Source of the DNA: Trebonia sp964581815
GTDB lineage: Bacteria; Actinomycetota; Actinomycetes; Streptosporangiales; Streptosporangiaceae
Length of the DNA: 64,000 nucleotides
Direction of reading: 5' to 3'
NCBI GenBank assembly: GCA_964581815.1
Contig: CAZORE010000013.1
Coordinates: 1-64,000, forward strand
The notes under the pieces were generated by a model that saw nothing but the letters and a program-made list of their open reading frames with translations, was not told where the DNA came from and made no database searches. Position numbers and translations under genes: made by a program. This document shows, in pieces, positions 25,624 through 33,967 of the stretch; positions within the stretch are counted from its first letter, which is position 1, and every line of letters starts with the position of its first letter.

Positions 25624-27303
25624 TCAGGTGACGGTGACGACGACGGAGTCCCAGCCGCTCGCGCCGTCGGGGAATGGGGGGTCTTCTTGTGAGGTTTGCG
25701 TGACGCCCGTGCCGTCGGTAGCCCGGGCCCGCAGCGAGTGCAGCCCCGGGACCGCGTCCCAGGCCCACATCCACTGGCGCCAGGTGTCGATGCCGTCCGC
25801 GGCCGCGAGCCTGGCGGCGTGCCACGGCCCGTTGTCGACGCTGACCTCAACGGCCGAGATGCCGCGGTGCGGCGCCCAGGCGACCCCGGCGACCGGCACG
25901 CGCCCGGCCGGGAGCTGGGCGAGCGGCTTGGGCACGTCGATGCGCGACTCGGTCTTGATCGGCGCCTGGGCGGCGTAGCCGCGCTGCGTCCAGTAGGCCC
26001 GCTGGCTCGCGAACGTGGTGACGGTCAGCCGGGTGACCCACTTGGTCGCGGACACGTACCCGTACAGGCCGGGCACCACCATCCGGGCGGGGAACCCGTG
26101 GGCGACGGGCAGCGGCTGCCCGTTCATGCCGACGGCGATCAGCGCGTTCCTGCCGTCGAGTACCGCCTGGAGCGGAGTCGAGATGGTCATGCCGTCGGTG
26201 CCCGCCGACAGCACCTGGTCGGCGCCGGCCCTGACCCCGGCCCGGCGCAGCAGCATCGCGAGCGGCGCGCCGAGCCACCGGGCGTTCCCCGCGTACGGGC
26301 CGCCCACCGCGTTGGAGACGCAGACCAGGGTGATGTCGGCTTCGGCCAGCGGCATCCTGAGCAGCTCGTCGAACGTGATCTCGACCGGCCGGCTGACCAT
26401 CCCGTCGATCCGCAAAGTCCAGCTGTCCGGCGCGACCTGCGGGATCACCAGGTCGGTGTCCACCCGGTAGAACTGCGCATTCGGTGTGAAGAACGGGCTA
26501 AGCCCGCCGACCCGGAGCTGTGCGGCCGCGGGAACGGCGCGGGCCGCGACGGCGGGGACCGGCAACCGCACCTGGGCGCGGGACGAGGCGACGCTGAACC
26601 GGCCGAGCAGCAGCTGCCCGGCCGCGCCGCCCGAGGCGGCGACCGCCGCCGCGCCCGCCCCGGTGATGAGGAAGCGTCGCCTGCTCGACCCGGCGGGCTG
26701 TCCCGGCCCGGCCCGCGGTCCCGGCGGCGGTGGCGGCGCGGCCGGGTCGTTCGCGGCGGCCGCGCCGTCCGCCGTGACCGGGATGCCCGCCGCGGCCGAC
26801 CCGTCATCTATTACTCTCCGTGATACCTCAGGAAACGCCGAGCGGGCGAGGCGGACCAGGATCACCAGCGCGGCGGCGGCCGTGACCATCCCGGCGAGGG
26901 TGGGCACGACGTCCGCCCCGGTCGCGCCTGGCTGGCTGACGGCGGCGGCGACGCCAGCCACGGCAAAAACCGCGAGCACCCCGAGTCCCTGCCAGAGTCG
27001 CCGGGCCGCGAGTATCCCGGCCACGGCCGCGGCGCCGATCAGGATGAGCAGGATTCCTGTGACCAGCGCATTCTTGTCGTCGGACCCGAAGTGCGCGATC
27101 GCGAACTCCTTCAAGGCAACCGGCGTGTGGTTGATCACGACCTCGCCGATTGCCTCGACCGGGCTGCCAAGCGGTCCGGTGAGCCCGGCCACGAGCTGGG
27201 CCACGCCCAGCGCCACCGCCGCGGCGAGCACGCCGGACAGCAGGCCGGCCAGCGCCCCGGTGAGGAGGCCGCGCCGGATGGTCGCTCGTCGTCTCGTTAT
27301 CAC
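25624..27303 (-). CDS. Membrane-bound molybdopterin-dependent oxidoreductase (sulfite oxidase-like)
   Basis: 559 residues from GTG at 27303. Four to five membrane spans (1-165) precede a second anchor with a Tat-like SRRRFLITG. The sulfite-oxidase-type Moco domain follows (about 260-430) with the cofactor Cys in LVCVSNAVGG, then a Mo-co dimerisation domain (VAGVAWAPHRGISAVEVSVD). Such enzymes reduce or oxidise oxo-compounds outside the membrane; methionine sulfoxide is one known substrate of relatives. The GTG lies six bases after a SigK-like -10 box, implying a leaderless message; an ATG at 27312 overlaps that box. Confidence 0.88.
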   Translation of the reverse strand: MITRRRATIRRGLLTGALAGLLSGVLAAAVALGVAQLVAGLTGPLGSPVEAIGEVVINHTPVALKEFAIAHFGSDDKNALVTGILLILIGAAAVAGILAARRLWQGLGVLAVFAVAGVAAAVSQPGATGADVVPTLAGMVTAAAALVILVRLARSAFPEVSRRVIDDGSAAAGIPVTADGAAAANDPAAPPPPPGPRAGPGQPAGSSRRRFLITGAGAAAVAASGGAAGQLLLGRFSVASSRAQVRLPVPAVAARAVPAAAQLRVGGLSPFFTPNAQFYRVDTDLVIPQVAPDSWTLRIDGMVSRPVEITFDELLRMPLAEADITLVCVSNAVGGPYAGNARWLGAPLAMLLRRAGVRAGADQVLSAGTDGMTISTPLQAVLDGRNALIAVGMNGQPLPVAHGFPARMVVPGLYGYVSATKWVTRLTVTTFASQRAYWTQRGYAAQAPIKTESRIDVPKPLAQLPAGRVPVAGVAWAPHRGISAVEVSVDNGPWHAARLAAADGIDTWRQWMWAWDAVPGLHSLRARATDGTGVTQTSQEDPPFPDGASGWDSVVVTVT

Positions 27304-27309
27304 ACTCCG

Positions 27310-27337
27310 CATTCGCGGGTATGACGGCTACGGATTG
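27310..27337 (-). promoter_or_regulatory. SigK-like promoter of the molybdopterin oxidoreductase
   Basis: CAATCC and CGAATG are separated by 16 bases on the minus strand. The GTG start follows the -10 box after six bases, so transcription should begin on the start codon itself. The geometry is identical to the sigK promoter. Confidence 0.55.
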
Positions 27338-27383
27338 GGCTAGACGCCAAATACTTTTGCGGGAAGTTTCCGTCCGCCCGCAC

Positions 27384-27411
27384 CAGTCCGGCATCCGGGT
27401 GCCTACGAATA
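27384..27411 (+). promoter_or_regulatory. SigK-like autoregulatory promoter of sigK
   Basis: CAGTCC-N16-CGAATA, with the sigK ATG six bases past the -10 box. The transcript would start at the ATG, leaderless. It shares its motif with the two target promoters at 25561 and 27310, as expected for autoregulation. Confidence 0.55.
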
Positions 27412-27417
27412 AGGAAC

Positions 27418-28017
27418 ATGAATAAGCCCACGGCGAGCCAGAAGCAGCCGGGTCATGGCCGCAGCGAGGGGAGCGGACAAGACCCGGCGACGCTGCTTGC
27501 CCGGGTGGCGCGCGGCGACCAGGCGGCGTTCGAGACCGTGTACGACCAGTTCGCCGGGCCGGTCTACGGGCTTGTGCGCAAGGTACTGCGCGACCCGGCC
27601 CAGTCCGAGGAGGTGGCCCAGGAGGTGCTGCTCGACGTGTGGCGGACCGCGTCGCGCTTCGACCCGGGCCGGGGCAGCGCGTCCGCCTGGGTGATGACGA
27701 TCGCGCACCGCCGCGCGGTAGACCGGGTCCGCTCAGAGAATGCCGCCGCGGTGCGCGAGCAGAAGCTGATCCCGCTCCAGGAGGAGGCCGGGGACGACGT
27801 CGCGGAGCTTGTGGAGGGAACACTTGACCGGCAGCGTGTCCTGCACTGCCTGGACTCCCTCAGCTCGCTGCAGGCTGAGTCGGTCACCCTCGCCTATTAC
27901 GGCGGTTATACCTATTCTCAGGTGGCCGAGCTGCTTGGCGTCCCGCTCGGGACGGTCAAGACCCGGATCAGGGACGGCCTGATCCGGCTGCGTGACTGCA
28001 TGGGGGTGGCCTGGTGA
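27418..28017 (+). CDS. sigK: ECF RNA polymerase sigma factor SigK
   Basis: 199 residues. Region 2 (FETVYDQFAGPVYGLVRKVL, QSEEVAQEVLLDVWR) and region 4 (SLQAESVTLAYYGGYTYSQVAELLGVPLGTVKTRIRDGL) are intact. The name rests on the neighbours: an RskA-type anti-sigma overlapping by GTGA, and divergent fasciclin and molybdopterin oxidoreductase genes. In mycobacteria SigK is released by proteolysis of RskA and drives such genes. The promoter upstream suggests that it also drives itself. Confidence 0.9.
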   Translation: MNKPTASQKQPGHGRSEGSGQDPATLLARVARGDQAAFETVYDQFAGPVYGLVRKVLRDPAQSEEVAQEVLLDVWRTASRFDPGRGSASAWVMTIAHRRAVDRVRSENAAAVREQKLIPLQEEAGDDVAELVEGTLDRQRVLHCLDSLSSLQAESVTLAYYGGYTYSQVAELLGVPLGTVKTRIRDGLIRLRDCMGVAW

Positions 28018-28772
28018 GCGCCCAGCGTCCCGAAGTGCACTTGCTGACCGGCAGCTACGCCCTCGACGCGCTGACCGAGCCCGAACGGGCCGAGGTCGAG
28101 AAGCACCTGGCCCGTTGCCCCTCGTGCGCGGAGGAAGTCCGCGGGCTGCGGGAGACCGCCATGAGGCTGGCGATGGCGGCCACGGTTCCCCCGCCCCCGG
28201 GGATGCGCGCGCGGGTGCTCGCCGCCGCGCCCCGCGGCAGGCAGTTGCCGCCGCCGGGCCGGAACCCGCTCGCCGTGGCCGGCCAGCGGACCGGGTGGCG
28301 GCGCCGCCCGGGGTCGCGGGCGGGCCTCACCGCGGCCGTCGTGGCGCTGGCCGCCGCCGTCGCCTTCCTGTTCGTCACGCAGCTCTCCACGAGCAGGCAG
28401 CTCCAGCAGGCGCAGGCGAGCAACGGCGCGATCGCCGCCGTCCTCGCCGCGCCCGACGCGCGGATCGAGTCGGTGCCGGGGATCACGGGCGGCACGGTCA
28501 CCGCCGTCATGTCGCTTCGCCAGCGCGAGGCCGTCGTAACGGCGGATCTGCCGGCGCTCCCGGGTACCCGGGTGTACCAGCTCTGGGTGATGACCGCGGC
28601 CGGGTCCGCCCGGTCCGCCGGCCTGCTCGCGACGAGCAGCCCCGGCTCGCCGCCGACGCTGCTCGCCGACGGGGTGCTGCCCGGCGACCGGCTCGGGGTC
28701 ACCGTCGAGCCTGCTGGCGGAACCGCCCAGCCGACCACCACCCCGGTCGTCGTCATGCGGGTAACCGCGTAG
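28014..28772 (+). CDS. rskA: Anti-sigma-K factor (RskA family)
   Basis: 252 residues. The cytosolic zinc motif HX3CX2C lies in KHLARCPSC near residue 31, followed by one membrane helix near 105-125 and an extracellular RskA domain (LPALPGTRVYQLWVMTAAGS, a typical stretch). It binds SigK at the membrane and releases it after regulated proteolysis. The GTG start overlaps the sigK stop by four bases, so the two are made together. Confidence 0.9.
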   Translation: MSAQRPEVHLLTGSYALDALTEPERAEVEKHLARCPSCAEEVRGLRETAMRLAMAATVPPPPGMRARVLAAAPRGRQLPPPGRNPLAVAGQRTGWRRRPGSRAGLTAAVVALAAAVAFLFVTQLSTSRQLQQAQASNGAIAAVLAAPDARIESVPGITGGTVTAVMSLRQREAVVTADLPALPGTRVYQLWVMTAAGSARSAGLLATSSPGSPPTLLADGVLPGDRLGVTVEPAGGTAQPTTTPVVVMRVTA

Positions 28773-28835
28773 CCGGGCGGCTAAACGGCGCCGGCGCCGG
28801 CGCCCGGCGCATCCGGGGAGCGGGGCGCCCGTCCC

Positions 28836-29498
28836 CTACGGCTCCACCGCGGCGTAGGCGGCGGACCAGAAGTCCCTGGTTACCTCCTCCGGCTCGGGTG
28901 AGGTAACCATCCGCTGGGTGAGCAGGATGCCGGTGAGGCCGGTGGCAGGGTCGGTGCGCCAGGCCGTGCCGCTGCCGCCCTCCCCGCCGTAGCCGCGCGG
29001 CAGGCCCGCCGGGATGGTCCGCGGGTCGACGCTGGCCAGCGGGACCGACATCGTCAGCCCCCAGCCGAGGTGCTCACCGAAGAACCACGGGTTCGCCGCG
29101 CGGTCCCGCGCCGTCCGCGGCCGCCGCGCTCGCGCCGACCACGGCGGCGGCCTCGGCAGGCGCGTACATGCTGGTGAACCGGCTCAGCTTGGCCGCGGGA
29201 ACGTGAAATGCGGTGTCCGTCAGGCCGAGCGGTTCGAAGACGCGCTTGCCGAGCACCCCTGGACGAGCAGCATCGCCGCCGCCCCGGTGACCGGCTTGGT
29301 CAGCGACGCGATGCGGAAGATCGCGTCCCGGCCGATCGGCGCGCTGTCGCCGGCGGCCAGGTGCCCGGCCGTCGTCACGTGGACCTGGCCGCCGCGCGCC
29401 ACGAGCGCCACCAGACCGGGCACCGCACCGCTCGACGCGTGCCTGGCCAGCGCCGCGTCGAGCGCCGCGAGCCCCTCATCGGTGAATCCGCCTGCCAT
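28836..29498 (-). pseudogene. Serine hydrolase (beta-lactamase/esterase family), broken
   Basis: Three pieces in different frames keep family order. The N-terminus (about 29498-29250) has the catalytic SLTK motif in FRIASLTKPVTGAAAM. A middle piece has VFEPLGLTDTAFHVP. The C-terminus (about 29085-28836) has HLGWGLTM and GYGGEGGSGTAW. The total is about half the usual 380-420 residues; the YxN region is absent. Frameshifts and internal deletions make it a clear pseudogene unless the assembly is wrong. Confidence 0.8.
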
Positions 29499-29641
29499 GG
29501 GTTTCCTCCCGCGTCATCGTCTTCCCGGAAACCGGACGCTCCCCGGGTTCCATTTTCATCGGTGTCCCGGGACGGTGCCGCATGAGCGCCGTGACGTCCG
29601 GGTACCCTCCGGCCGGACCCGTAACGAGCTGGAGGACAAGC

Positions 29642-30130
29642 ATGAGCGCCATCGACGACTACCTCGCCCGCAACGCGGAGTACGCGCCGACCCACGTCGG
29701 CGGGCAGCCAGTCCAGCCCGGCCAGCACGTCGCGGTGGTCGCCTGCATGGACTCGCGGATGAGGATCTTCCCCATGCTCGGCATGACGGGGGGCGAGGCG
29801 CACGTGATCAGGAACGCCGGCGGGGTGGTGACCGATGACGTGATCAGGTCGCTGGCGATCAGCCAGCGGCTGCTCGGCACCCGGGAGATCATGCTCATCC
29901 ATCACACGGACTGCGGCCTGGCTAAGACGACCGAGGACAAGTTCAAGGGGGCGATCGAGGCGGAGACCGGGATCAGGCCGCCGTGGGCGGTGGAAGCATT
30001 CACCGACGCCGGAGCCGATGTGCGGCAGTCCATCGGCCGGCTGAAGGCCAGCCCGTTCATCCCGCACAAGGACGTGATCCGCGGCTTCGTCTTCGACGTC
30101 GCTACCGGCAAGCTCAGCGAGGTGGTTTAA
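29642..30130 (+). CDS. Beta-carbonic anhydrase
   Basis: 162 residues from an ATG with GGAGG ahead. Zinc ligands are Cys35 in ACMDSRM, His88 and Cys91 in HHTDCG; the Asp37/Arg39 pair completes the active site. It interconverts CO2 and bicarbonate in the cytosol. The short form resembles mycobacterial Rv1284-type enzymes. The globin gene follows after nine bases, so the two are probably cotranscribed. Confidence 0.93.
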   Translation: MSAIDDYLARNAEYAPTHVGGQPVQPGQHVAVVACMDSRMRIFPMLGMTGGEAHVIRNAGGVVTDDVIRSLAISQRLLGTREIMLIHHTDCGLAKTTEDKFKGAIEAETGIRPPWAVEAFTDAGADVRQSIGRLKASPFIPHKDVIRGFVFDVATGKLSEVV

Positions 30131-30139
30131 CCTCGGGGC

Positions 30140-30592
30140 ATGCGACCGACCTTGTACGAGTTCGCCGGCGGTGAGCAGGCGTTCGGGCCCTTCGCGGCGG
30201 CGCTGCACGCTCGCTGCCTGGCCGACCCGGAGCTGAATCACCCGTTCTCGCACCCCGGGCAGCACCCGCAGCACGTCGAGCGGCTCGCCGCGTACCTGGC
30301 CGAGGCGTTCGGCGGCCCGGCCAGGTACACGGCCGGGTGCGCGGACCAGGCCCACGTGGTGTGGCTGCACGCGGGCAATGGAGACATGAGCGACCTGGGC
30401 GCCCGGTTCGCCGACTGCTTCATGCTGGCCGCCGACGACGCCGGCTGGCCCGGTGACCCGGAGTTCCGCGCCGTGATCCGCGGCTACATCGACTGGGCCG
30501 TGGCCGCCGTGGCGCTGTCCCACCCGCACGACACCGACGTGCCGGCCGGGCTGCCGCTGCCGCGCTGGTCGTGGGACGGGCCGCAGGGCTAG
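30140..30592 (+). CDS. Truncated-hemoglobin-like globin
   Basis: 150 residues. The pattern LYEFAGGEQAFGPFAAALHARCL and the segment HPGQHPQHVERLAAYLAEAFGGP match the bacterial truncated globins; a His in the latter part is the candidate proximal haem ligand. Such proteins bind O2 or NO in the cytosol. It lies nine bases after the carbonic anhydrase gene. Which globin group it belongs to needs an alignment. Confidence 0.8.
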   Translation: MRPTLYEFAGGEQAFGPFAAALHARCLADPELNHPFSHPGQHPQHVERLAAYLAEAFGGPARYTAGCADQAHVVWLHAGNGDMSDLGARFADCFMLAADDAGWPGDPEFRAVIRGYIDWAVAAVALSHPHDTDVPAGLPLPRWSWDGPQG

Positions 30593-30651
30593 CCACCCGC
30601 CCCTCCCGCTACCCGCTCCGCCGCTCCGGCGGTGTCGGGCATGATGGAGCC

Positions 30652-31272
30652 ATGGACATCCCCCCGCGCCTGGCCCCGTTGCTCGAGCAGTTCGACTGGG
30701 GGTGCCTGCGGCTGCTCAACCGGATGACGGGCCCCGAAGTGGACAGCGGTAACGGCTCGCCGGTCCCGGTGCAGCCGATCACCAGCGCGGAGTACCTCTG
30801 GGAGCCGGTGCCAGGCAGCTGGTCGGTGCGCCGCCGCGCCGACGGGCCCGGGCCGGGCGCGACGTGGCTGGTCGGCGCGGGGGAGTGGGGCCGCGACGGC
30901 TACCGTGACAAGGAGCCCTACCCGCCGCCGTTCACCACGATCGCCTGGCGGGCCAGCCACCTCACCGAGATGCTGGCGATGCGCGCCGATTACACGACCG
31001 GCAGCCGGTCGCTGACCAAGGACAGCTACGTGGTGCAGGGGGATGCGGAGGGCGCGGTCGCGGCACTCGCCGCCGCCGTCGAGTCATGGCGCGGCACGTT
31101 GCTGGCCTGCGACGACGCCGCCCTGGACACCGTCGGCCACAGCGCCTACCCCTACGGCAGCGACGCCGAGGAGGCGTTCATCGACATCGTCTGGTGGGTC
31201 AACCAGGAGGTGCTGCACCACGGCGCCGAGATCGCGCTGCTGCGCGACCTCTACGGTGCCCACCGCGGCTGA
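30652..31272 (+). CDS. DinB-superfamily protein
   Basis: 206 residues with the four-helix DinB pattern. Candidate metal-binding His residues lie in WRASHLTEM (about residue 104) and VLHHGAEIALLRDLY near the end. Members include mycothiol- or bacillithiol-dependent transferases, so a thiol-transfer role in the cytosol is possible. The ATG at 30652 has GGAG a few bases before it; a longer frame extends into non-coding sequence. The substrate is unknown. Confidence 0.8.
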   Translation: MDIPPRLAPLLEQFDWGCLRLLNRMTGPEVDSGNGSPVPVQPITSAEYLWEPVPGSWSVRRRADGPGPGATWLVGAGEWGRDGYRDKEPYPPPFTTIAWRASHLTEMLAMRADYTTGSRSLTKDSYVVQGDAEGAVAALAAAVESWRGTLLACDDAALDTVGHSAYPYGSDAEEAFIDIVWWVNQEVLHHGAEIALLRDLYGAHRG

Positions 31273-31296
31273 CCACCCTTTCTGGCAGGCGGCCGG

Positions 31297-32121
31297 TCAG
31301 TCCGGCCCGACGGTGACGGTCGCGTTCCGCGGCCGTCGGGCGGTCGCGCGGCGCTTCTCCCTGACGTACATGAGCGCTTGCTTGCCGTCGCCCGGGCTGC
31401 GCCGCTCGATCTCGAACAAGGTGGTGGCCGTGATCAGGTCGCTGAGCTTGCCGTAGCCGTAACTGCGCGAGTCGAAGTCGGGGCGCTGGTTGGTGATGAT
31501 GTTGCCGACCGCGGAAAGCGGCGCCCACCCGTCGTCGTCCGACGCGGCCTCGACCGCCTTGCGAAGCATGCCGATGAGCGCGGCGTCGCCCTTGAGCTGC
31601 ACCCCCTTGGCGGGGGCCGGCCTGGCCTGCTTGGCACCGCCCGTGCTGGCCGCGAACTCGACGTCATCCTCATCCTCGGCGAAGTGCAGGTTCTCGATGT
31701 AGATGAACTTGTCGCACGCGGCGACGAAGGGCTTGGGCGTCTTACGCTCGCCGAACCCGTACACCGTCAGGCCGGACTCGCGGATCCGCTGGGCGAGCCG
31801 GGTGAAGTCGGAGTCGCTCGACACGATGCAGAACCCGTCGAACCGCCCCGAGTACAGCAGGTCCATCGCGTCGATCACCATGGCGGCGTCGGTGGCGTTC
31901 TTGCCCTTGGTGTAGGCGAACTGCTGTATCGGGTGGATCGACTGGGCGAGCAGCTGGTCCTTCCAGCCGCGCAGGTTCGGCCCGGTCCAGTCGCCGTAGG
32001 CGCGCTTGACGTGCGCGGTCCCGTACTTGGCGACCTCGGCGAGCAGACCCTCGGTGATGGACGGCTGCGCGTTGTCCGCGTCGATCAGCACCGCGAGCCG
32101 TGCGGTGTTCTCCGTGGCCAT
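31297..32121 (-). CDS. NYN-domain (LabA/PIN-like) ribonuclease with OST-HTH-type C-terminal domain
   Basis: 274 residues. The PIN-like NYN fold starts with VLIDADNAQ and carries acidic motifs in TDAAMVIDAMDLL and VSSDSDF, which together can form a metal-dependent nuclease site. From about residue 190 a small winged-helix (LOTUS/OST-HTH) domain is readable, ending near SYGYGKLSDLI. A role in RNA cleavage is inferred from the fold. It begins four bases after the TetR-family gene on the same strand. Confidence 0.85.
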   Translation of the reverse strand: MATENTARLAVLIDADNAQPSITEGLLAEVAKYGTAHVKRAYGDWTGPNLRGWKDQLLAQSIHPIQQFAYTKGKNATDAAMVIDAMDLLYSGRFDGFCIVSSDSDFTRLAQRIRESGLTVYGFGERKTPKPFVAACDKFIYIENLHFAEDEDDVEFAASTGGAKQARPAPAKGVQLKGDAALIGMLRKAVEAASDDDGWAPLSAVGNIITNQRPDFDSRSYGYGKLSDLITATTLFEIERRSPGDGKQALMYVREKRRATARRPRNATVTVGPD

Positions 32122-32125
32122 GGGG

Positions 32126-32950
32126 CTAGTATCCTCCGCCGGTCCGGTCGATGAGGGCCTGAACGCCGTCAAGGATGGTGTCCACGCCGAACAGGAACTC
32201 CTCGTGCTCTGACATCGAGGTCGCCGGCTCCGGCTGCCAGGCGAGACGGTAAAGGCGCGGGTATGTCCGCTCGTCGACCAGCTCACGCAGCAGGGCCTCG
32301 AAGCTCGGCGGCGGCCCCGGCGAATCCCCGGCCCCGTCCGGTCCGGGGCCGGGCTGCCCAGCGCCGGCGTCCGCCGCCGCCGTGGCGGCCTTCGCGGCGC
32401 GCGTCGCATCGGCGGCCATCCGGGCCTCGCTCAGCGAGTAGGAGGCGAGCAGGCCGATGATCCGGATCTTCATCCCATCGGGCAGGCCGGTCTCGTCCAT
32501 CGCCTCAAGACCGCGCTCCACGAAGTGCATCGAGTTCGGTCCCACCGGGGGCGCCGCCATCGGCATCTGCGTGATCCACGGGTGCCGGTCGAGCATGTCC
32601 CGCTGGATGACCGCCCAGGACCGCAGCCGGGACCGCCAGCCGTCTCCCTCGATCACCAGGCGCTCCGCGCCGAGCGCGCTCGCGTTCCACATGAGCTGGA
32701 GCAGCTCGTCCTTGTTCGCGACGTACCGGTACAGCGCCATCGTGGTGACGCGGAGCTCGGCCGCCACCCGGGCCATGGAGACCGCGTCCAGGCCCTCGGC
32801 GTCGGCGAGCCGGATGGCGGCGGTCGCGATGGCGTCCGCCGACAGCCCGGGCCGCGGCCCGCGCTTGCCGCGCTCGCGCCGCCCCCAGAGCAGGTCAAGC
32901 CCTGGGGGCAGCGGGCGGGGCGCGGCCCGTCCCGGCGTCGCCTCGGCCAT
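32126..32950 (-). CDS. TetR-family repressor with TetR_C-like ligand domain
   Basis: 274 residues. The DNA-binding helix-turn-helix is in LDAVSMARVAAELRVTTMALYRYVANKDEL, after a basic Pro/Arg-rich leader. The C-terminal domain has the helical pattern of the tetracycline-repressor-like group. The start at 32950 follows AGGAGG. It diverges from the ABC exporter genes, whose promoter carries a matching palindrome, so it is the likely repressor of that exporter. The NYN gene follows directly. Confidence 0.9.
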   Translation of the reverse strand: MAEATPGRAAPRPLPPGLDLLWGRRERGKRGPRPGLSADAIATAAIRLADAEGLDAVSMARVAAELRVTTMALYRYVANKDELLQLMWNASALGAERLVIEGDGWRSRLRSWAVIQRDMLDRHPWITQMPMAAPPVGPNSMHFVERGLEAMDETGLPDGMKIRIIGLLASYSLSEARMAADATRAAKAATAAADAGAGQPGPGPDGAGDSPGPPPSFEALLRELVDERTYPRLYRLAWQPEPATSMSEHEEFLFGVDTILDGVQALIDRTGGGY

Positions 32951-33121
32951 GTGCCCTCCTAAGACCAAAACCATCCGCCCGAACGAGTGCGGCTGACTCT
33001 CATACCCCGTTCTACTCTCCTGCCCTCATCCCGCGTTCCACTGCTCTTATCCCGTTCCACGCGCCCGCGTTCGCCGATCACGTTACGCCGGCCCGGGGAC
33101 CGGGCCGGCCCGGTCCCGCCC

Positions 33122-33150
33122 TTGACCTAACTGTGTACGACGCATACTAT
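33122..33150 (+). promoter_or_regulatory. Housekeeping promoter of the ABC exporter, leaderless
   Basis: TTGACC-N17-TACTAT fits a SigA-type promoter well. The exporter ATG at 33158 lies seven bases past the -10 box, so the transcript should start on the start codon. No Shine-Dalgarno is present, in agreement. Confidence 0.7.
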
Positions 33151-33171
33151 TTAGTGTATGACATACACAGT
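33130..33171. promoter_or_regulatory. Palindromic operator over the exporter promoter and start codon
   Basis: ACTGTGTA (33130-33137) and TACACAGT (33164-33171) are perfect reverse complements; within them CATAC and GTATG pair, and TGTATGACATACA is itself a palindrome. The site covers the -10 box and the ATG, so a bound TetR dimer pair would block transcription. Confidence 0.65.
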
Positions 33172-33967
33172 AAAGGTGGAAGGCATCAGTAAGGCCTTCC
33201 GCGGCAAGACAGTCCTCGACGGCGTTGACCTCGCCGTCCCGGCCGGCCGGATCGCCGCCCTGCTCGGGCCGAACGGCGCGGGCAAGACCACGCTGATCCG
33301 CATCCTCGCCACCCTGCTCCGCCCGGACGCGGGCCGCGCCACCGTGGCCGGGCACGACCTGCTCGGCGATCCCAGGGGCGTCCGCGGGTCGATCAGCCTC
33401 ACCGGCCAGTACGCCGCCGTGGACGACATGCTGACCGGCGAGGAGAACCTGCGGATGATGGCCAGGCTGCGCCACCTGCCCCCGCGGGCGGCCCGCGGCC
33501 GGGCGGCGGAACTGCTCGCCGCGTTCGAGCTGGCCGACGCGCGCCGCCGCCTGGTGAAGACCTACTCGGGCGGCATGCGCCGCCGCCTTGACCTGGCGGC
33601 CAGCCTGATCGCCCGGCCGGAGCTGCTGGTGCTCGACGAGCCGACGACCGGCCTGGACCCGCGCAGCCGGGAGCGGCTGTGGTCCGCCGTCAAGGGCCTG
33701 GCCGACGACGGCGTGACTGTGCTGCTCACCACCCAGTACCTCGCCGAGGCCGAGCAGCTCGCCGACCAGGTCGCCGTGCTGCACCAGGGCAGGATCGTGG
33801 CCGAGGGCACCGCCGGCCAGCTCAAGGCGGGCCTTGGCGCCGACAGCCTCGACGAGGTGTTCCTCGCGCTCACCGCCCCAGCCGATGACAACACAGCCGA
33901 TGATGCCGGCGACGCCGGCCGCGCCACTCACCCAGCGACCCGCCACCCTTCGGAGGTAACCCGATGA
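33158..33967 (+). CDS. ABC exporter ATPase (DrrA/daunorubicin-resistance type)
   Basis: 269 residues. Walker A is GPNGAGKTT near residue 37, the signature is YSGGMRRRLD, Walker B is LLVLDEPTTGLDPRSR, and the DrrA-type C-terminal region LGADSLDEVFLAL is present. It drives the ABC-2 permease encoded next, overlapping it by four bases. Export of a lipophilic drug or lipid is typical of the family. Control by the divergent TetR protein is likely from the palindrome at its start. Confidence 0.92.
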   Translation: MTYTVKVEGISKAFRGKTVLDGVDLAVPAGRIAALLGPNGAGKTTLIRILATLLRPDAGRATVAGHDLLGDPRGVRGSISLTGQYAAVDDMLTGEENLRMMARLRHLPPRAARGRAAELLAAFELADARRRLVKTYSGGMRRRLDLAASLIARPELLVLDEPTTGLDPRSRERLWSAVKGLADDGVTVLLTTQYLAEAEQLADQVAVLHQGRIVAEGTAGQLKAGLGADSLDEVFLALTAPADDNTADDAGDAGRATHPATRHPSEVTR

